From JACCUZ01 sp038246575 (GTDB lineage Bacteria > Actinomycetota > Actinomycetes > JACCUZ01), in assembly GCA_038246575.1 (NCBI GenBank), contig JBBRVU010000096.1, positions 1 through 14,676 on the forward strand: a stretch of 14,676 bases of DNA, written 5' to 3'. This document shows positions 14,131-14,676 of the stretch, in pieces. The notes under the pieces were generated by a model. The model saw nothing but the letters and a program-made list of their open reading frames with translations. It ran no database searches and had not been told where the DNA came from. The position numbers and the translations under genes are program-made. Numbering within the stretch: the stretch's first letter is position 1; every line of letters starts with the position of its first letter.

Positions 14131-14163
14131 GCTGTCGAGGATGAGCACACCAACCTCGACAGC
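14131..14163 (+). promoter_or_regulatory. Perfect 10-bp inverted repeat just before the secreted-protein gene
   Basis: GCTGTCGAGG (14131-14140) and CCTCGACAGC (14154-14163) are exact complements with a 13-nt loop. The right arm ends immediately before the AGGGAGA ribosome-binding site (14164-14170). There is no T-run. It could be a terminator after the ANTAR gene, a translation- or termination-controlling leader hairpin, or an operator. The loop is larger than the 6-nt loops of known ANTAR target hairpins. Confidence 0.6.
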
Positions 14164-14175
14164 AGGGAGAAGTCC

Positions 14176-14676
14176 ATGCGTAAGCGCACAGCAGCCATCG
14201 CCTTGTCCGGCGCCCTCATCACCGGAGCAGCCGGGGTGGTCGCGATCACCCCGGTCTCTGCCGCCACCTCCGACAACGCGGTCACCGGCCGGCTCGCCGC
14301 CATCAAGAGCGCTCTGAGCGGTCTGGTCGGCGACGGCACCATCACCCAGAAGCAGGCGGACAGGGTCGCGAGCACGCTCGACTCCACATTGCCTCAACGG
14401 GGCGACGGCGGACCAGGTGGTCACCGCGGTCGCGGCGGTCCGTGGGGGATGAGCGGTGCGCCCGCCGCGGCCAACGCGCTGGGCATGACCACGGACGAGC
14501 TGCACACCGCGCTGGAGGGCGGCAAGACGCTCGCTGAGATCGCGAAGACCAAGAACGTCACGGTCGCCGCTCTCGTCAAGGCGATGGTCTCAGCGGCGGA
14601 GGACGACCTCGCGACCGCAGTCAAGGACGGGCGCCTGACCCAGGCGCAGGCCGACACGATGAAGGCGAGCCTCACG
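14176..14676 (+). CDS. Secreted protein with repeated helix-turn motif (C-terminus beyond right edge)
   Basis: At least 167 residues are encoded and the frame is still open at the window end. The N-terminus is a Sec signal peptide: MRKR, a hydrophobic core and a likely cleavage after VSA at residue 29. The mature part holds two copies of a motif of the form GDG/KDG-x-(I/L)TQ-x-QAD followed by a helix: LVGDGTITQKQADRVASTL (50-68) and AVKDGRLTQAQADTMKASL (148-166). Between them are a Gly/Arg-rich linker (76-97, with GGHRGRGGPWG) and NALGMTTDELHTALEGGKTL (100-119), a pattern I recall from many actinobacterial secreted proteins of unknown role. AGGGAGA (14164-14170) lies 5 nt before ATG 14176. 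Function is unknown; there is no enzyme motif. Confidence 0.8.
   Translation, partial: MRKRTAAIALSGALITGAAGVVAITPVSAATSDNAVTGRLAAIKSALSGLVGDGTITQKQADRVASTLDSTLPQRGDGGPGGHRGRGGPWGMSGAPAAANALGMTTDELHTALEGGKTLAEIAKTKNVTVAALVKAMVSAAEDDLATAVKDGRLTQAQADTMKASLT

Noticed and set aside
14112..14176. Canonical ANTAR target (two small hairpins with six-base loops)
   Set aside because: I looked for paired short stems with loops of the A-N-N-G-N-N type and found only the single 10-bp stem with a 13-nt loop, which does not fit.

Overview
The window is high-GC bacterial DNA that looks like Actinomycetota. Third codon positions are G/C-rich, GTG starts are common, there is an ANTAR-domain RNA-binding regulator, and the left-hand genes match families first catalogued in Mycobacterium smegmatis (MSMEG_0565 and MSMEG_0568). 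I cannot name a genus. I see no rRNA, tRNA, CRISPR array, transposase or integrase.

Left block (1-5106). Two divergent units start from a short shared control region at about 1336-1418. On the minus strand lie an unrecognised 225-residue protein and, after a 77-bp gap with its own candidate promoter, the N-terminal part of an MSMEG_0568-family radical SAM protein that runs off the left edge. On the plus strand three genes overlap by 4 nt each: carbamate kinase (arcC), an FdrA-type protein and an MSMEG_0565-family glycosyltransferase. From memory, the radical SAM and glycosyltransferase families are members of the Nit1C / nitrilase-linked cluster, which has been tied to nitrogen starvation and growth on cyanide. 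The unusual point is that a carbamate kinase and a lone FdrA sit between them. This suggests, as inference only, that a carbamoyl-type intermediate is handled in the same system.

Middle block (5249-13566). A 28-bp nested palindrome lies over a candidate extended -10 promoter. It is followed by one long operon: M20 (ArgE/DapE-type) metallo-hydrolase, FCD-type GntR regulator, two dipeptide/oligopeptide ABC permeases, two ABC ATPases, an alpha/beta hydrolase and a twin-arginine lipoprotein substrate-binding protein. The first six genes overlap by 4 nt each. The layout is a complete uptake-and-cleavage module: an outward-facing binding protein captures a small peptide-like or N-acylated compound, the ABC complex imports it, and two cytoplasmic hydrolases split it. 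The FCD regulator probably controls the operon through the palindrome. The substrate is unknown. This block has a higher G/C fraction at third codon positions than the left block, so the two may have different histories.

Right block (13567-14676). A small ANTAR-domain protein has a strong inverted repeat in its probable leader. Next comes a secreted protein, cut off by the window end, whose translation start sits just behind a perfect 10-bp inverted repeat. Two RNA-hairpin candidates flanking an RNA-binding antiterminator gene form the second most interesting regulatory arrangement here, after the 28-bp palindrome.
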